A stretch of 64,000 nt of DNA, from contig NZ_CP066306.1 of the NCBI RefSeq assembly GCF_016406145.1, positions 558,001 to 622,000 on the forward strand, in the 5' to 3' direction. Below are positions 35,052 through 43,544 of this stretch, in pieces. Position 1 is the first letter of the stretch, and every line of letters begins with the position of its first letter. The notes under the pieces are model-generated. The model searched no databases. It was not told the DNA's origin and was given only the letters and a program-made list of their open reading frames with translations. The DNA is from Pseudomonas putida. GTDB lineage: Bacteria; Pseudomonadota; Gammaproteobacteria; Pseudomonadales; Pseudomonadaceae. Made by a program: the position numbers and the translations under genes.

Positions 35052-36223
35052 GGCAGCAGTTGCTCCCAGGCAGGCACGCCGAGTGGCGGGCGTGGCAGCC
35101 CTGCAAGCTCGGCTTGGGCGCTTGGGCGGATGCCGTCACGTTCCAGGCTGGCCAGCACACGGTCACTGAAGTCGGGCGCCAGGGCAAGTTTGGTAGGCCA
35201 GCCCACCAGTAGGCGCTGCTGGTCGGCGAGGAACGCGTTGTCGGGCCGCACCAGGCCCGATTGTGCAGGTTCTGCGCGGTCGACTCGCAGCGTGGCCCAG
35301 CGGACCAGGCGTTGATCGACCCACGGCAAGAGCTGGCTGACCTCCTTCTGGGCTGCGGCAATCTGCGCCTGCGTGTCGCGCGCTACGCCATCGGCTTCAG
35401 CCAGGTCGCCGCCCAGGTACCAGACCCATTGGCCGTCGGCTGCAGGGTGGGTGGTGATTGTGACGCGCGGCTTGGGGCCGCCGCCCAGGCAGTGGGCATA
35501 CAGTGGTTTGAGGTTAGGGCCTTTGGCCATGACCATATGCAGCGGCCGTGTTTGCATGGCCGGTTGCTCAAGGCCCAAGGCGTGAAGCAGGCCCTCGGTG
35601 CCCGCGCCAGCACTGAGCACGATGCGCTGGGCACGGATTTCACGGCCGTCCACGCGCAGGCCAACCAGTAATTCACCTTCATGCAGGGGCTCGATGTGCT
35701 CACCGGCGAGCAAGGAGTCGCCAGCCAGTTCAGCCAGGTTGGCCAGCAGGCTGGGGACATCGATCACCAGTTCGGCCAAGCGATACACCTTGCCTTTGAA
35801 GGCGCGGTCCTGCAGCGCAGGAGGCAATTGATCCCCCTTGACCTGGTCAACCCGGCCGCGCACGGCCTTGCTGGCGAAGAAGCTGGTGAGGTTGCCGGCC
35901 AGGGTGCCGGGCGACCACAGGTAGTGGGCGTCGGAAAGCAGGCGGGTGCGGCTCAGGTCCAGTTCGCCGCTGCCGGCCACGGCTTCGCGCCAGCGCCGTG
36001 GCATGTCGGCGATGGCTTCCGAGGCGCCCGTCAACGCACCGTGCAGGGCGTACTTGGTACCGCCATGGATGATGCCCTGGGACTTGATGGTCTGTTCGCC
36101 GCCAAGGCTGGCGCGCTCCACCAGCACTGTCGAATAACCCAGGCGGCGCAGGCGGGCATTGAGCCACAGGCCTGCGACCCCGGCGCCGACGATGAGCACG
36201 TCAGTGGAAATGGCGGATGGCAT
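35048..36223 (-). CDS. FAD-dependent oxidoreductase (DAO family)
   Basis: 391-aa flavoenzyme of the D-amino-acid oxidase/glycerol-3-phosphate dehydrogenase superfamily. Seen: the Rossmann motif DVLIVGAGVAGLWLNARL, an ERASLGGEQTIKSQGIIHGG segment where DAO enzymes bind flavin, and ILSAGAGTEGLLHALG-like NAD(P)/FAD strand. Substrate unknown. It is the first gene of a two-gene unit with the aldo/keto reductase. Confidence 0.85.
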   Translation of the reverse strand: MPSAISTDVLIVGAGVAGLWLNARLRRLGYSTVLVERASLGGEQTIKSQGIIHGGTKYALHGALTGASEAIADMPRRWREAVAGSGELDLSRTRLLSDAHYLWSPGTLAGNLTSFFASKAVRGRVDQVKGDQLPPALQDRAFKGKVYRLAELVIDVPSLLANLAELAGDSLLAGEHIEPLHEGELLVGLRVDGREIRAQRIVLSAGAGTEGLLHALGLEQPAMQTRPLHMVMAKGPNLKPLYAHCLGGGPKPRVTITTHPAADGQWVWYLGGDLAEADGVARDTQAQIAAAQKEVSQLLPWVDQRLVRWATLRVDRAEPAQSGLVRPDNAFLADQQRLLVGWPTKLALAPDFSDRVLASLERDGIRPSAQAELAGLPRPPLGVPAWEQLLP

Positions 36224-36299
36224 GGCGGTACCTCGAAGTCTGGGACAGCTGGCAAGTATACAGGCTATGCCTGGATTGGCTCATCGCCGACGGGCCCCA

Positions 36300-36632
36300 T
36301 CAATGCCCGGCAGTCTTGGAGAACAACTGGATCACCACCACGCCGCCAACGATCATCGCCATCCCCAGCATCGCCGGCACATCGAGTTTCTGCCCATAGA
36401 TGACCAGCGCCGCCACGCTGATCAGCACGATCCCCAGCCCCGACCAGACCGCATAGGCGATGCCTACCGGAATGGTGCGCACCACCAGCGTCAGCATCCA
36501 GAATGCGATGCCATAGCCGACCACCATCAGCAGCAGTGGCAATGGCGTGCTCAGGCCTTTCACGGCTTTCATGGAGGCTGTGGCGATGACTTCGGCGACT
36601 ATGGCGATGGCGAGGCAGGTGTAGGCGTTCAT
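36300..36632 (-). CDS. SMR family multidrug exporter (EmrE-like)
   Basis: 110-aa four-helix protein of the small multidrug resistance family. The essential Glu in the first helix is in IAIVAEVIATASMKA (residue 14), followed by the family segment VGYGIAFWMLTLVVRTIPVGIAYAVWSGLG. As a dimer it exchanges protons for cationic drugs; closest type is EmrE/QacE rather than SugE because of the helix 2-3 sequence. Divergent from a LysR regulator that may control it. Confidence 0.9.
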   Translation of the reverse strand: MNAYTCLAIAIVAEVIATASMKAVKGLSTPLPLLLMVVGYGIAFWMLTLVVRTIPVGIAYAVWSGLGIVLISVAALVIYGQKLDVPAMLGMAMIVGGVVVIQLFSKTAGH

Positions 36633-36693
36633 GGTTCGTTCCTCCGGTTCTGGACGGGCATTCTAGTGTGTCCCAGGATGCGGTAAAGTCATT

Positions 36694-36716
36694 ACCTATC
36701 GCCCCGGGAGATAGGT
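36694..36716. promoter_or_regulatory. inverted repeat covering the LysR gene ribosome-binding region
   Basis: ACCTATC (36694-36700) and GATAGGT (36710-36716) form a perfect 7-bp inverted repeat that ends two bases before the LysR-type gene's ATG. It could be an operator or, as RNA, a hairpin that hides the ribosome binding site. Confidence 0.45.
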
Positions 36717-36718
36717 TG

Positions 36719-37609
36719 ATGGCCGATCAGTGGAACCTTGAGCAGCTGCGTACCTTCGTGCGCGTCGTCGAACTGCGCTCGTTTTCTGCCGTCGCCCGTG
36801 AGCAGCGCAAAGCGCAGTCAGCCGTCAGCAATGCCATTGCAATGCTCGAAGCGGACCTCGGCGTCACTTTGTTCGAGCGCAGCAGCGGCCGCCAGCCCAG
36901 GCTGACCGAAAACGGTACCGCGCTATTGGCGGATGCCCGCGAGCTGCTGCGCCAGTGCGAACGGCTCGATGGCCGCGCTCTGGCCCTGATGCGTGGCCAG
37001 GAAGCCTTGTTGCGGGTGGCGCAGGATGAAGCCATGCCTTATCAACCTGTGATCGACAGCCTCGACGAACTGGCCATTCATTACCCTTTTCTGGAAGTGC
37101 AACTGGCCAGCGGAGCCCAAGGTGACGTAGCGCGCAAGCTGGTGGAGCGACGTGCCGACCTGGGTTTGTTTTTCCACCATGAAAGCATGCCTGCCTCACT
37201 GGAGCGGCGTGCCCTGGGTAGCGTAGAGATGGTCACGGTGTGCGCGGTGGATCATCCATTGGCATGTGAAAGCCGCGTCACACGCCAGCAGCTGGCACGC
37301 TACCGCCAGTTGCTGATCGCTCCGCAGCAAAGTGGCTATCCCGGTGGCGAAGCGATCAGCCCGCAGGTATGGCGCGCTGACAGTTTCTACGCCATGGCCG
37401 AGCTGCTGATGCGTGGGCTGGGCTGGGCGTGGCTGCCACGCCATGTGGTGCAATACCCGACCTACCAGGCGCACATGGTTGAGCTGGCCAGCGAATGGCG
37501 GCCACCGGCCCTGGTCGTCGAACTGGCCTGGCGCCGTGACGAACCGCTGGGGCCCGCCGCGCAATGGCTGGCCGAGCGCTTTGCGGTGCACTTGCGCGCG
37601 ATCGGGTAA
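36719..37609 (+). CDS. LysR-type transcriptional regulator
   Basis: 296-aa LysR-family regulator. The winged helix-turn-helix is at residues 5-64 (LEQLRTFVRVVELRSFSAVAREQRKAQSAVSNAI), the C-terminal part is the effector-binding domain. Divergent from the SMR pump gene with an 86-bp gap, the usual arrangement for a LysR regulator and its target. It runs toward waaA, 11 bp downstream, though waaA is unlikely to be its target. Confidence 0.88.
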   Translation: MADQWNLEQLRTFVRVVELRSFSAVAREQRKAQSAVSNAIAMLEADLGVTLFERSSGRQPRLTENGTALLADARELLRQCERLDGRALALMRGQEALLRVAQDEAMPYQPVIDSLDELAIHYPFLEVQLASGAQGDVARKLVERRADLGLFFHHESMPASLERRALGSVEMVTVCAVDHPLACESRVTRQQLARYRQLLIAPQQSGYPGGEAISPQVWRADSFYAMAELLMRGLGWAWLPRHVVQYPTYQAHMVELASEWRPPALVVELAWRRDEPLGPAAQWLAERFAVHLRAIG

Positions 37610-37620
37610 ACTTCGCCGCC

Positions 37621-38892
37621 ATGAACAGAACTCTCTATACCCTGTTGTTCCACCTGGGCCTGCCGCTGGTCGCGCTGCGCCTTTACCTGCGTGCCCGCAA
37701 GGCCCCGGCCTACGGCCAGCGTATCGGCGAACGTTTCGCCCGCAACCTGCCGGCGATGCGCCAAGGTGGCATCTGGGTACATGCCGTATCGGTAGGTGAA
37801 AGCATTGCCGCGGCGCCCATGGTGCGAGCTTTGCTCAAGGCCTACCCGGACCTGCCGGTCACGCTCACCTGCATGACGCCCACCGGCTCAGAGCGCATTC
37901 GCGCGCTGTTCGCCGATGAACCACGCATCCAGCATTGCTACCTGCCTTATGACCTGCCGTGGGCGGCGGGGCGTTTTCTCGACCATGTGCGCCCGCGGCT
38001 GGGCATCATCATGGAAACCGAGCTGTGGCCCAACCATATTCACCAATGCGCCAAGCGTGGCATTCCGGTTGCGCTGGCCAATGCTCGGTTGTCCGAGCGT
38101 TCCGCCCGTGGCTATGCGCGTTTTGCCAGTCTGACCCGGCCGATGCTCGCCGAGATGAACCTGATTGCGGTGCAGACCGAAACCGAGGCGCAACGCTTCC
38201 GCGACTTGGGTGCGCGTCCTGAGTGCGTGCAGGTCACAGGTTCGATCAAGTTCGACCTGAAGGTCGATGACCAGCTTTTGCCGCGTGCCAGGGCACTGCG
38301 TGAACAGTGGGGCGCCAGCGGGAGGCCGGTGTGGATTGCGGCCAGTACCCATGAGGGTGAGGACGCGCTGATCCTGCAGGCTCATCAGCAGTTGCTGCAG
38401 GTGCATGGCGACGCGCTGCTGATCCTGGTGCCGCGCCACCCCGAGCGTTTCGATGCAGTGCATGCCTTGTGCAGCGGGCAGTTCGCTACCGTGCGCCGTT
38501 CTGCCGGTGCGGCGGTCGATGGCCAGACCCGCGTGCTGCTCGGCGATACCATGGGCGAGCTGCTGTTCCTCTACGCACTGGCCGACATCGCCTTCGTCGG
38601 CGGCAGCCTGGTCGCCACTGGCGGCCACAACCCACTGGAGCCGGCAGCGCTGGCGCTGCCGGTGATCATGGGGCCGCATGTGTTCAACTTCCTCGAAATC
38701 AGCGCGATGTTGCGTGATGCCGGGGCGTTGCAGCAGGTGGACGATGCCCAAGGGTTGGCAGAGGCAGTGCGGCAGTTGATCGAGTTGCCGCAGGATGCCC
38801 AGCGCATGGGTGAGGCGGGCAGGGCGGTGATGCAGGCCAATCAGGGGGCCTTGCAGCGGTTGCTGGATGGGCTGGGGCGGTTGATCCGCTGA
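37621..38892 (+). CDS. waaA: Kdo transferase WaaA
   Basis: 423-aa GT30 glycosyltransferase that adds Kdo residues to lipid IVA. The N-terminal membrane segment TLYTLLFHLGLPLVALRLYLRA is followed by the catalytic-Glu region HAVSVGESIAAAP and IIMETELWPN, then the donor domain with VGGSLVATGGHNPLEPAALALPV. The ATG at 37621 starts 11 bp after the LysR gene stop. Length agrees with E. coli WaaA (425). Confidence 0.95.
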   Translation: MNRTLYTLLFHLGLPLVALRLYLRARKAPAYGQRIGERFARNLPAMRQGGIWVHAVSVGESIAAAPMVRALLKAYPDLPVTLTCMTPTGSERIRALFADEPRIQHCYLPYDLPWAAGRFLDHVRPRLGIIMETELWPNHIHQCAKRGIPVALANARLSERSARGYARFASLTRPMLAEMNLIAVQTETEAQRFRDLGARPECVQVTGSIKFDLKVDDQLLPRARALREQWGASGRPVWIAASTHEGEDALILQAHQQLLQVHGDALLILVPRHPERFDAVHALCSGQFATVRRSAGAAVDGQTRVLLGDTMGELLFLYALADIAFVGGSLVATGGHNPLEPAALALPVIMGPHVFNFLEISAMLRDAGALQQVDDAQGLAEAVRQLIELPQDAQRMGEAGRAVMQANQGALQRLLDGLGRLIR

Positions 38893-38977
38893 GCCGCATT
38901 TAGTGTTCATGAGGGCGCTACGCCCACAGGGCAGGGCGCTCAGACGGTTCGTGAGCACCCTGCGGCCTTCTTCATTT

Positions 38978-40366
38978 CTAGTAGAAAAGCCGCGGCTCGG
39001 ATGAGTCCAGCAAGCTGGCAAGTTTGGTCAGGGCAAAGCTCAGCTCGGCACGGCTTGGCGTCATTAGGGCGATGCGCACTCCACAGCTGGCTGGGCTGCG
39101 CTCAGGCAGGAACTGGCTCCCACTGACCACGGTTACGCCATTGTTGCGCGCCAGGTTGGCGAATTCATCGCTGGTCCATGGCTCAGGCAGTTCCAGCCAG
39201 ATATGGAAGCTGTTGGGCTGGCTACGCACCTTGTACCTGCCAAGGATTTCCTGGGCCATCAACTGGCGTGCGGCGGCTTCTTCCTGCTGCACCCGCACCA
39301 AATGCTCGGCCATACCGCTGTTGATCAGGTTGCTGGCCAGTTGAGCCATCAGCGGGGAAGGCATCCAGACGCTGCTGCGCACCATAGACGACAACCGCGA
39401 CAGCGTTTGTGGCGGCGCGTAAAGGTAGCCGATACGTAGCGCCGGTAGCACGCTCTTGGACAGGCTGGTCAGGTACACCGAGCGCTCAGGTGCATAGGCG
39501 GCCAAGGGCTTGTAGTCAGGCGCCGGTTCGAGGAAGCCGTAGATATCGTCATCCACGATGAACAGGTCGAACTCGCGGGCAATTTGGGCGATAGCTTCGC
39601 GACGCGCGTGCGGCATTACCGAGTTGGTCGGGTTCTGGTGAGTGGTCACACATACCAGCAGCGAAGGGCGGTGCTCCACGCAGGCAGCCCGCAAGGCCTC
39701 GGGAATCAGGCCGTGCTCGTCCATGGCTACCCCGCGCAAGCGGCGGCCCATGCTGTGGGCAAGGGAAATGATGCCGGGGTAGCAGAGTGCCTCGCACAGA
39801 ATCACATCATCGCTCTTCGACAGGCTGCTGATGGCCACCAACAGGCCATGCTGGGCGCCGGAGGTCAGCACCACCTGTTGCGAGCGAGCTTCGGGCAACC
39901 AGCGCTGAATCCATGTGGCGCCGGCCTGCTTGTGCGTCGCATGGCCGCCGTCGGTAACGTAGTCGAGCACTTGGTCAAGGTCGGGGGATGCAGCCAGCTC
40001 GGTAATTGCTCCGCGCAGCCAGTCGGCCATGTGCGCATCGTTGGGCTTGATGATCGAAAGGTCGATCTGGCCGCTTTCATGCTTGAGCGGTGCGGGCCGC
40101 GAGAATGCGGTGGGGGTAGGCGCCGGTCGTTGCTGCAGGACGAAAGTGCCGCGGCCGACCTCGCCAACCACCAGGCCCCGCTTGGCCGCTTCGTCATAGG
40201 CTCGGCCAATGGTGCCAGGCGTCACGTGCAATGACTCGGCAAGATCCTTGAGTGTTGGCAAGCGGTCGCCCGGCGCCAGCCGGCCGTTGCCTATGTCCTG
40301 CTCAAGAGCATCGGCGATCATCAGGTAGACCGGCTGCGCCAGGTCGCTGTAGTGAGGAACCCACAT
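38978..40366 (-). CDS. MocR-type regulator (GntR winged helix fused to aminotransferase fold)
   Basis: 462-aa protein with an N-terminal winged helix (residues about 8-75; GRLAPGDRLPTLKDLAESLHVTPGTIGRAYDEA) and a class I aminotransferase-like domain, with the PLP lysine in VYLTSLSKSVLPALRIGYL. MocR regulators sense amino-acid- or amine-related ligands through PLP; PdxR, GabR and TauR are known members. It is divergent from the oxygenase gene across a 396-bp gap containing inverted-repeat elements, so it most likely controls the oxygenase-TSUP-SDR unit. The start at 40366 is assumed; no strong ribosome binding site is visible, and the frame runs open to 40513. Confidence 0.87.
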   Translation of the reverse strand: MWVPHYSDLAQPVYLMIADALEQDIGNGRLAPGDRLPTLKDLAESLHVTPGTIGRAYDEAAKRGLVVGEVGRGTFVLQQRPAPTPTAFSRPAPLKHESGQIDLSIIKPNDAHMADWLRGAITELAASPDLDQVLDYVTDGGHATHKQAGATWIQRWLPEARSQQVVLTSGAQHGLLVAISSLSKSDDVILCEALCYPGIISLAHSMGRRLRGVAMDEHGLIPEALRAACVEHRPSLLVCVTTHQNPTNSVMPHARREAIAQIAREFDLFIVDDDIYGFLEPAPDYKPLAAYAPERSVYLTSLSKSVLPALRIGYLYAPPQTLSRLSSMVRSSVWMPSPLMAQLASNLINSGMAEHLVRVQQEEAAARQLMAQEILGRYKVRSQPNSFHIWLELPEPWTSDEFANLARNNGVTVVSGSQFLPERSPASCGVRIALMTPSRAELSFALTKLASLLDSSEPRLFY

Positions 40367-40573
40367 GGAAATGGCACCAGAATCTTCAAGAACGCGGAAG
40401 CCTAGCACGAAAGGCAAGATCGGAGTAATCGCGTTTTTGATGTGTAAATTGCCTCTATTGATATGACTGCAGTGCTTATGGCCGTAGGTAGTCGGTACAC
40501 GTCGGGAGCACAAGCGAAAGCGCGTTCAATTCGCGTAACGAGGAAATCTTTTGAAATCAATAAGTTGATTGTC

Positions 40574-40652
40574 TCGATTCAATGGTGATGGCAATCGGCC
40601 AATGAAATAAATTGAATCGATTCTATTTTTGTAATTACAATAATTGAGTCGA
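40574..40652. promoter_or_regulatory. three copies of a 10-bp operator-like element
   Basis: TCGATTCAAT at 40574-40583, its exact inverse ATTGAATCGA at 40611-40620, and ATTGAGTCGA (one mismatch) at 40643-40652. Spacing between starts is 37 and 32 bp. Repeated direct or inverted sites are typical for MocR-type regulators such as GabR, and this is the likely binding region for the divergent regulator. Confidence 0.6.
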
Positions 40653-40663
40653 TGCAATGTGGT

Positions 40664-40681
40664 GATGCCGGGACCGGCATC
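40664..40681. promoter_or_regulatory. 18-bp palindrome upstream of the oxygenase gene
   Basis: GATGCCGG-GA-CCGGCATC is a perfect 8-bp inverted repeat with a two-base spacer, placed 81 bp before the oxygenase start. It could be an operator or a hairpin in the 5' leader. Confidence 0.4.
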
Positions 40682-40762
40682 TCTCGTTCGTATCGCTCAG
40701 CTGTGAACGGTTTCAAAAAAAGACAATGACTGCCGCCTCTGCCCGGCATAGCACGACACCGA

Positions 40763-41812
40763 ATGGCCAATGGAATAGCACCCGAAATGGAAAGCGCATA
40801 CCTGCAACAAGCAGCCGAGCCTCAGACTTCACTGGAGATCCGCCTGCCCTGGGTTGTCTCCAGCGCCTGGCAAACCTTGCTGACCAACACCCCGCTCGAT
40901 TTCGAAACCAGCAAAGAGCTTTACCCGCAACTCAAGGAGCAGGCACAAGAGGTCTTGGGCAAAGCGCTGTGCCAGCAAATCCGGGGTTTCGTTGAGGATC
41001 CGCAACTGACCAGTATGATCGTGCGTAATTGCCCACGCGATCGCGATGTGCCTCCTACCCCTTACTCTGGTGTGCTCAGCCCGCGCAGTACGCCAATTGC
41101 CTGTCTGGTCAGCCTGACCATGCAGAACCTGATGGGTATCAACCCGGTTGTCTATGAGGGAGAAAATGATGGTCGGCTGTTTCGCCATGTAATCCCGGCC
41201 CGTACGTCATCCAGCCAAAAGAGCTCGCATGGCTCTCGGCTGCGCTTTTCCTATCACGTCGACAATCCCGACCTGCCATTGTCTTCCGAGCCGCTGGGTA
41301 CGGTTTCCTGCTGCCCGGAATACCTGTCGTTCTTTGGCATGCGCTGTGATCCACGTATCAGCACAACCTTGGTCAACCTTGATGCAGTGATCGCATCGCT
41401 GCCCTTGGCTACCGTGCGCGAACTGTGCGAAGCGCAATTCGAAATCCGCCGCCCTGACTCGTTCACCGGTAACCGCCGCTGCACCGCCGAGCTGCCGGTG
41501 CTGGTGCGTGGCCATTCAGGCGAGTGGTTATGCCGCTTCGACAGCGAGAACACCCACGGGCTGAACCTGCGCGCCGAGCAGGCCCTGGCCACCCTGCGCG
41601 GCTTGTTGGAAACCCGGCGTTTCGATGAGCCACACCTGCTGCTGCCAGGCGATTTCATGATCTTCAAGAACCAGCGCGTGCTGCATGCCCGCGATGGCTT
41701 CGAGCCGCAAAACGACGGCGCTGACCGTTGGCTGCTGCGGGTGTTCGCTGTCAACGATCTGAACCGGGTGCGCTTCGCCCGGGCCGACCACCTTTACGAA
41801 GTGCTCTCCTGA
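40763..41812 (+). CDS. Fe(II)/2-oxoglutarate oxygenase, TauD/AsnO-like
   Basis: 349-aa non-heme iron oxygenase of the TauD/TfdA superfamily. The iron triad is visible as H-x-D in YHVDNPD (about residue 171) with the distal His in NQRVLHARDGF (about 311), and the 2-oxoglutarate Arg in DRWLLRVFAV. The sequence around these (CPEYLSFFGMRCDP..., then VLHARDGF) resembles clavaminate synthase-like hydroxylases of free amino acids (AsnO, VioC type) more than TauD itself. It would hydroxylate a small amino acid or similar substrate; which one is unknown. First gene of an operon with a TSUP permease and an SDR. ATG at 40763; an in-frame ATG eight codons later is possible because neither has a clear ribosome binding site. 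Confidence 0.82.
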   Translation: MANGIAPEMESAYLQQAAEPQTSLEIRLPWVVSSAWQTLLTNTPLDFETSKELYPQLKEQAQEVLGKALCQQIRGFVEDPQLTSMIVRNCPRDRDVPPTPYSGVLSPRSTPIACLVSLTMQNLMGINPVVYEGENDGRLFRHVIPARTSSSQKSSHGSRLRFSYHVDNPDLPLSSEPLGTVSCCPEYLSFFGMRCDPRISTTLVNLDAVIASLPLATVRELCEAQFEIRRPDSFTGNRRCTAELPVLVRGHSGEWLCRFDSENTHGLNLRAEQALATLRGLLETRRFDEPHLLLPGDFMIFKNQRVLHARDGFEPQNDGADRWLLRVFAVNDLNRVRFARADHLYEVLS

Positions 41813-41843
41813 TCAATCTTCATTTTTCGACGGAATTACTGCT

Positions 41844-42629
41844 ATGGAACTGTTAGGCGCTTACTGGGCGGAACACTGGCTGCTGGCGATCCTGCTACTG
41901 GGCGCAATTGCCTTTGTCGCGGGCTTCGTGGACAGCATTGCCGGTGGGGGCGGGTTGTTCCTGGTACCAGGGTTTCTGCTGGTGGGCATGCCGCCTCAGG
42001 TAGCCCTGGGGCAGGAAAAACTGGTCAGTACGCTGGGCACGCTGGCTGCCATCCGCAACTTCCTGGCCAACAGCAAGATGGTCTGGCAGGTGGCGCTGGT
42101 AGGCGTGCCTTTCTCACTACTCGGCGCCTACCTGGGGGCGCACCTGATCGTGTCGATCTCTCAGGAAACCGTAGGCAAGATCATTCTGGCGTTGATCCCT
42201 TTCGGCATCCTCATCTTCCTCACCCCCAAAGACCGCCCGATAGAGGAGCGAGAGCTGTCGGCGCGGATGCTCTACACCGTCGTGCCGTTGACCTGCCTGG
42301 CCATCGGTTTTTACGACGGCTTCTTCGGCCCAGGTACTGGCAGCATGTTCATCATCGCCTTCCACTACCTGCTGCGCATGGACCTGGTTTCCAGTTCGGC
42401 CAACTCCAAGACCTTCAACTTCGCCTCCAACATCGGTGCGCTGGTCGCATTCATCATGGCCGGCAAGGTGGTCTACCTGCTGGCGCTACCGCTGGTGGCC
42501 TGCAACATCCTCGGCAATCACATGGGCAGTGCACTGGCACTGCGCAAAGGCAACGACGTGGTGCGCAAGGCGCTGGTGTTTTCGATGCTGTGCCTGTTCA
42601 CCAGCCTTGGCGTGAAGTACCTGGTCTGA
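41844..42629 (+). CDS. TSUP (TauE/SafE) family permease
   Basis: 261-aa membrane protein with about eight helices. The family motif is duplicated: FVAGFVDSIAGGGGLFLVPGFLL in the first half and CLAIGFYDGFFGPGTGSMFIIAF in the second. TSUP members export or import small anions such as sulfite, sulfoacetate or hydroxyacids. It lies 31 bp after the oxygenase and 25 bp before the SDR, so it likely moves a substrate or product of that pathway. Confidence 0.88.
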   Translation: MELLGAYWAEHWLLAILLLGAIAFVAGFVDSIAGGGGLFLVPGFLLVGMPPQVALGQEKLVSTLGTLAAIRNFLANSKMVWQVALVGVPFSLLGAYLGAHLIVSISQETVGKIILALIPFGILIFLTPKDRPIEERELSARMLYTVVPLTCLAIGFYDGFFGPGTGSMFIIAFHYLLRMDLVSSSANSKTFNFASNIGALVAFIMAGKVVYLLALPLVACNILGNHMGSALALRKGNDVVRKALVFSMLCLFTSLGVKYLV

Positions 42630-42654
42630 CATTACCTTCTGGGAGACAAACCTG

Positions 42655-43416
42655 ATGAAAACTGCATTCGTGACCGGCGCCTCCTCAGGCTTTGGCCGGG
42701 CCATATGCCGCACCCTGGTTGCCAAGGGCTATCGCGTGATCGGTGGCGCCCGCCGTATGGACAAGCTGCAGGCACTGGAGCATGAACTTGGCGACAACTT
42801 CATTCCACTGGCGCTGGATGTGACCGATGGGCAGTCGATCAGCGCAGCGGTTTCGCAGATCAACGAAGCTGCGCCGGCCATCGATGTGCTGGTCAACAAC
42901 GCAGGGTTGGCGCTGGGTATCGAGCGGGCCCAGGCCTGCAGCGCCGAGAACTGGCAGCGCATGATCGACACCAACATCACCGGCCTGGCCATGGTCACCC
43001 ATGCGGTATTGCCGCAGATGGTCCAGGCCGACAGCGGCATGATCATCAACATTGGTTCGATTGCCGGCACTTATCCCTACCCGGGGGGCAACGTTTATGG
43101 CGCGAGCAAGGCGTTCGTGCGTCAGTTCAGCCTGAACCTGCGCGCCGATCTGGCTGGGACCCGTGTGCGGGTCAGCAACATCGAGCCCGGGCTGTGTTCC
43201 GGGACCGATTTTTCGGTGGTGCGCCTGAACGGTGACCTGAATGCAGTGGATGCGCTGTACCGTGATGTGCAGGCGATTCTGCCCGAGGACATTGCCGCTA
43301 CGGTTGCGTGGATCGCAGAACAGCCGCCACACGTAAATATCAACACGCTCGAAATCATGCCGGTGGCGCAGAGCAGCGCGGCCTTGAATGTGGCGCGCAA
43401 TCTGCCGCCTTGCTGA
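42655..43416 (+). CDS. SDR oxidoreductase, YdfG-like hydroxy-acid dehydrogenase
   Basis: 253-aa short-chain dehydrogenase with cofactor motif TGASSGFGRAI, NNAG, catalytic Ser in NIGSIAGTYPYPGGNVYGASKAF (Tyr and Lys included). The closest known type is YdfG, an NADP-dependent 3-hydroxy-acid dehydrogenase that oxidises serine, allo-threonine and 3-hydroxyisobutyrate. In this operon it could oxidise the hydroxy-amino acid made by the oxygenase. GGGAGA lies about eight bases before the ATG. Confidence 0.87.
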   Translation: MKTAFVTGASSGFGRAICRTLVAKGYRVIGGARRMDKLQALEHELGDNFIPLALDVTDGQSISAAVSQINEAAPAIDVLVNNAGLALGIERAQACSAENWQRMIDTNITGLAMVTHAVLPQMVQADSGMIINIGSIAGTYPYPGGNVYGASKAFVRQFSLNLRADLAGTRVRVSNIEPGLCSGTDFSVVRLNGDLNAVDALYRDVQAILPEDIAATVAWIAEQPPHVNINTLEIMPVAQSSAALNVARNLPPC

Positions 43417-43461
43417 TCGGGGTCAATCGCACTTTTGGCATTCTTGGCTAGTCTTAACGGT

Positions 43462-43483
43462 TGGCGGCATCACTTTGCCGCCA
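43462..43483 (+). promoter_or_regulatory. hairpin between the SDR gene and fdnG
   Basis: TGGCGGCA (43462-43469) and TGCCGCCA (43476-43483) form an 8-bp stem with a six-base loop, 62 bp before fdnG. An overlapping ATCAC/GTGAT pair offers an alternative fold. It may end the SDR operon or act in the fdnG leader; no T-run is present. Confidence 0.4.
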
Positions 43484-43544
43484 CCGTGATGACCCGAGGC
43501 GCCGGCAATGCCCCGAGCGCCCGAAACCTGATCAGGAGTGCACG

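Larger units (their letters stand above)
40367..40762. other. intergenic region between MocR regulator and oxygenase operon
   Basis: 396 bp, AT-rich in the middle (about 40550-40650), containing the operator-like elements described separately. No convincing gene; a short frame at 40726 lacks a ribosome binding site. Promoters for both divergent transcripts should be here. Confidence 0.6.
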
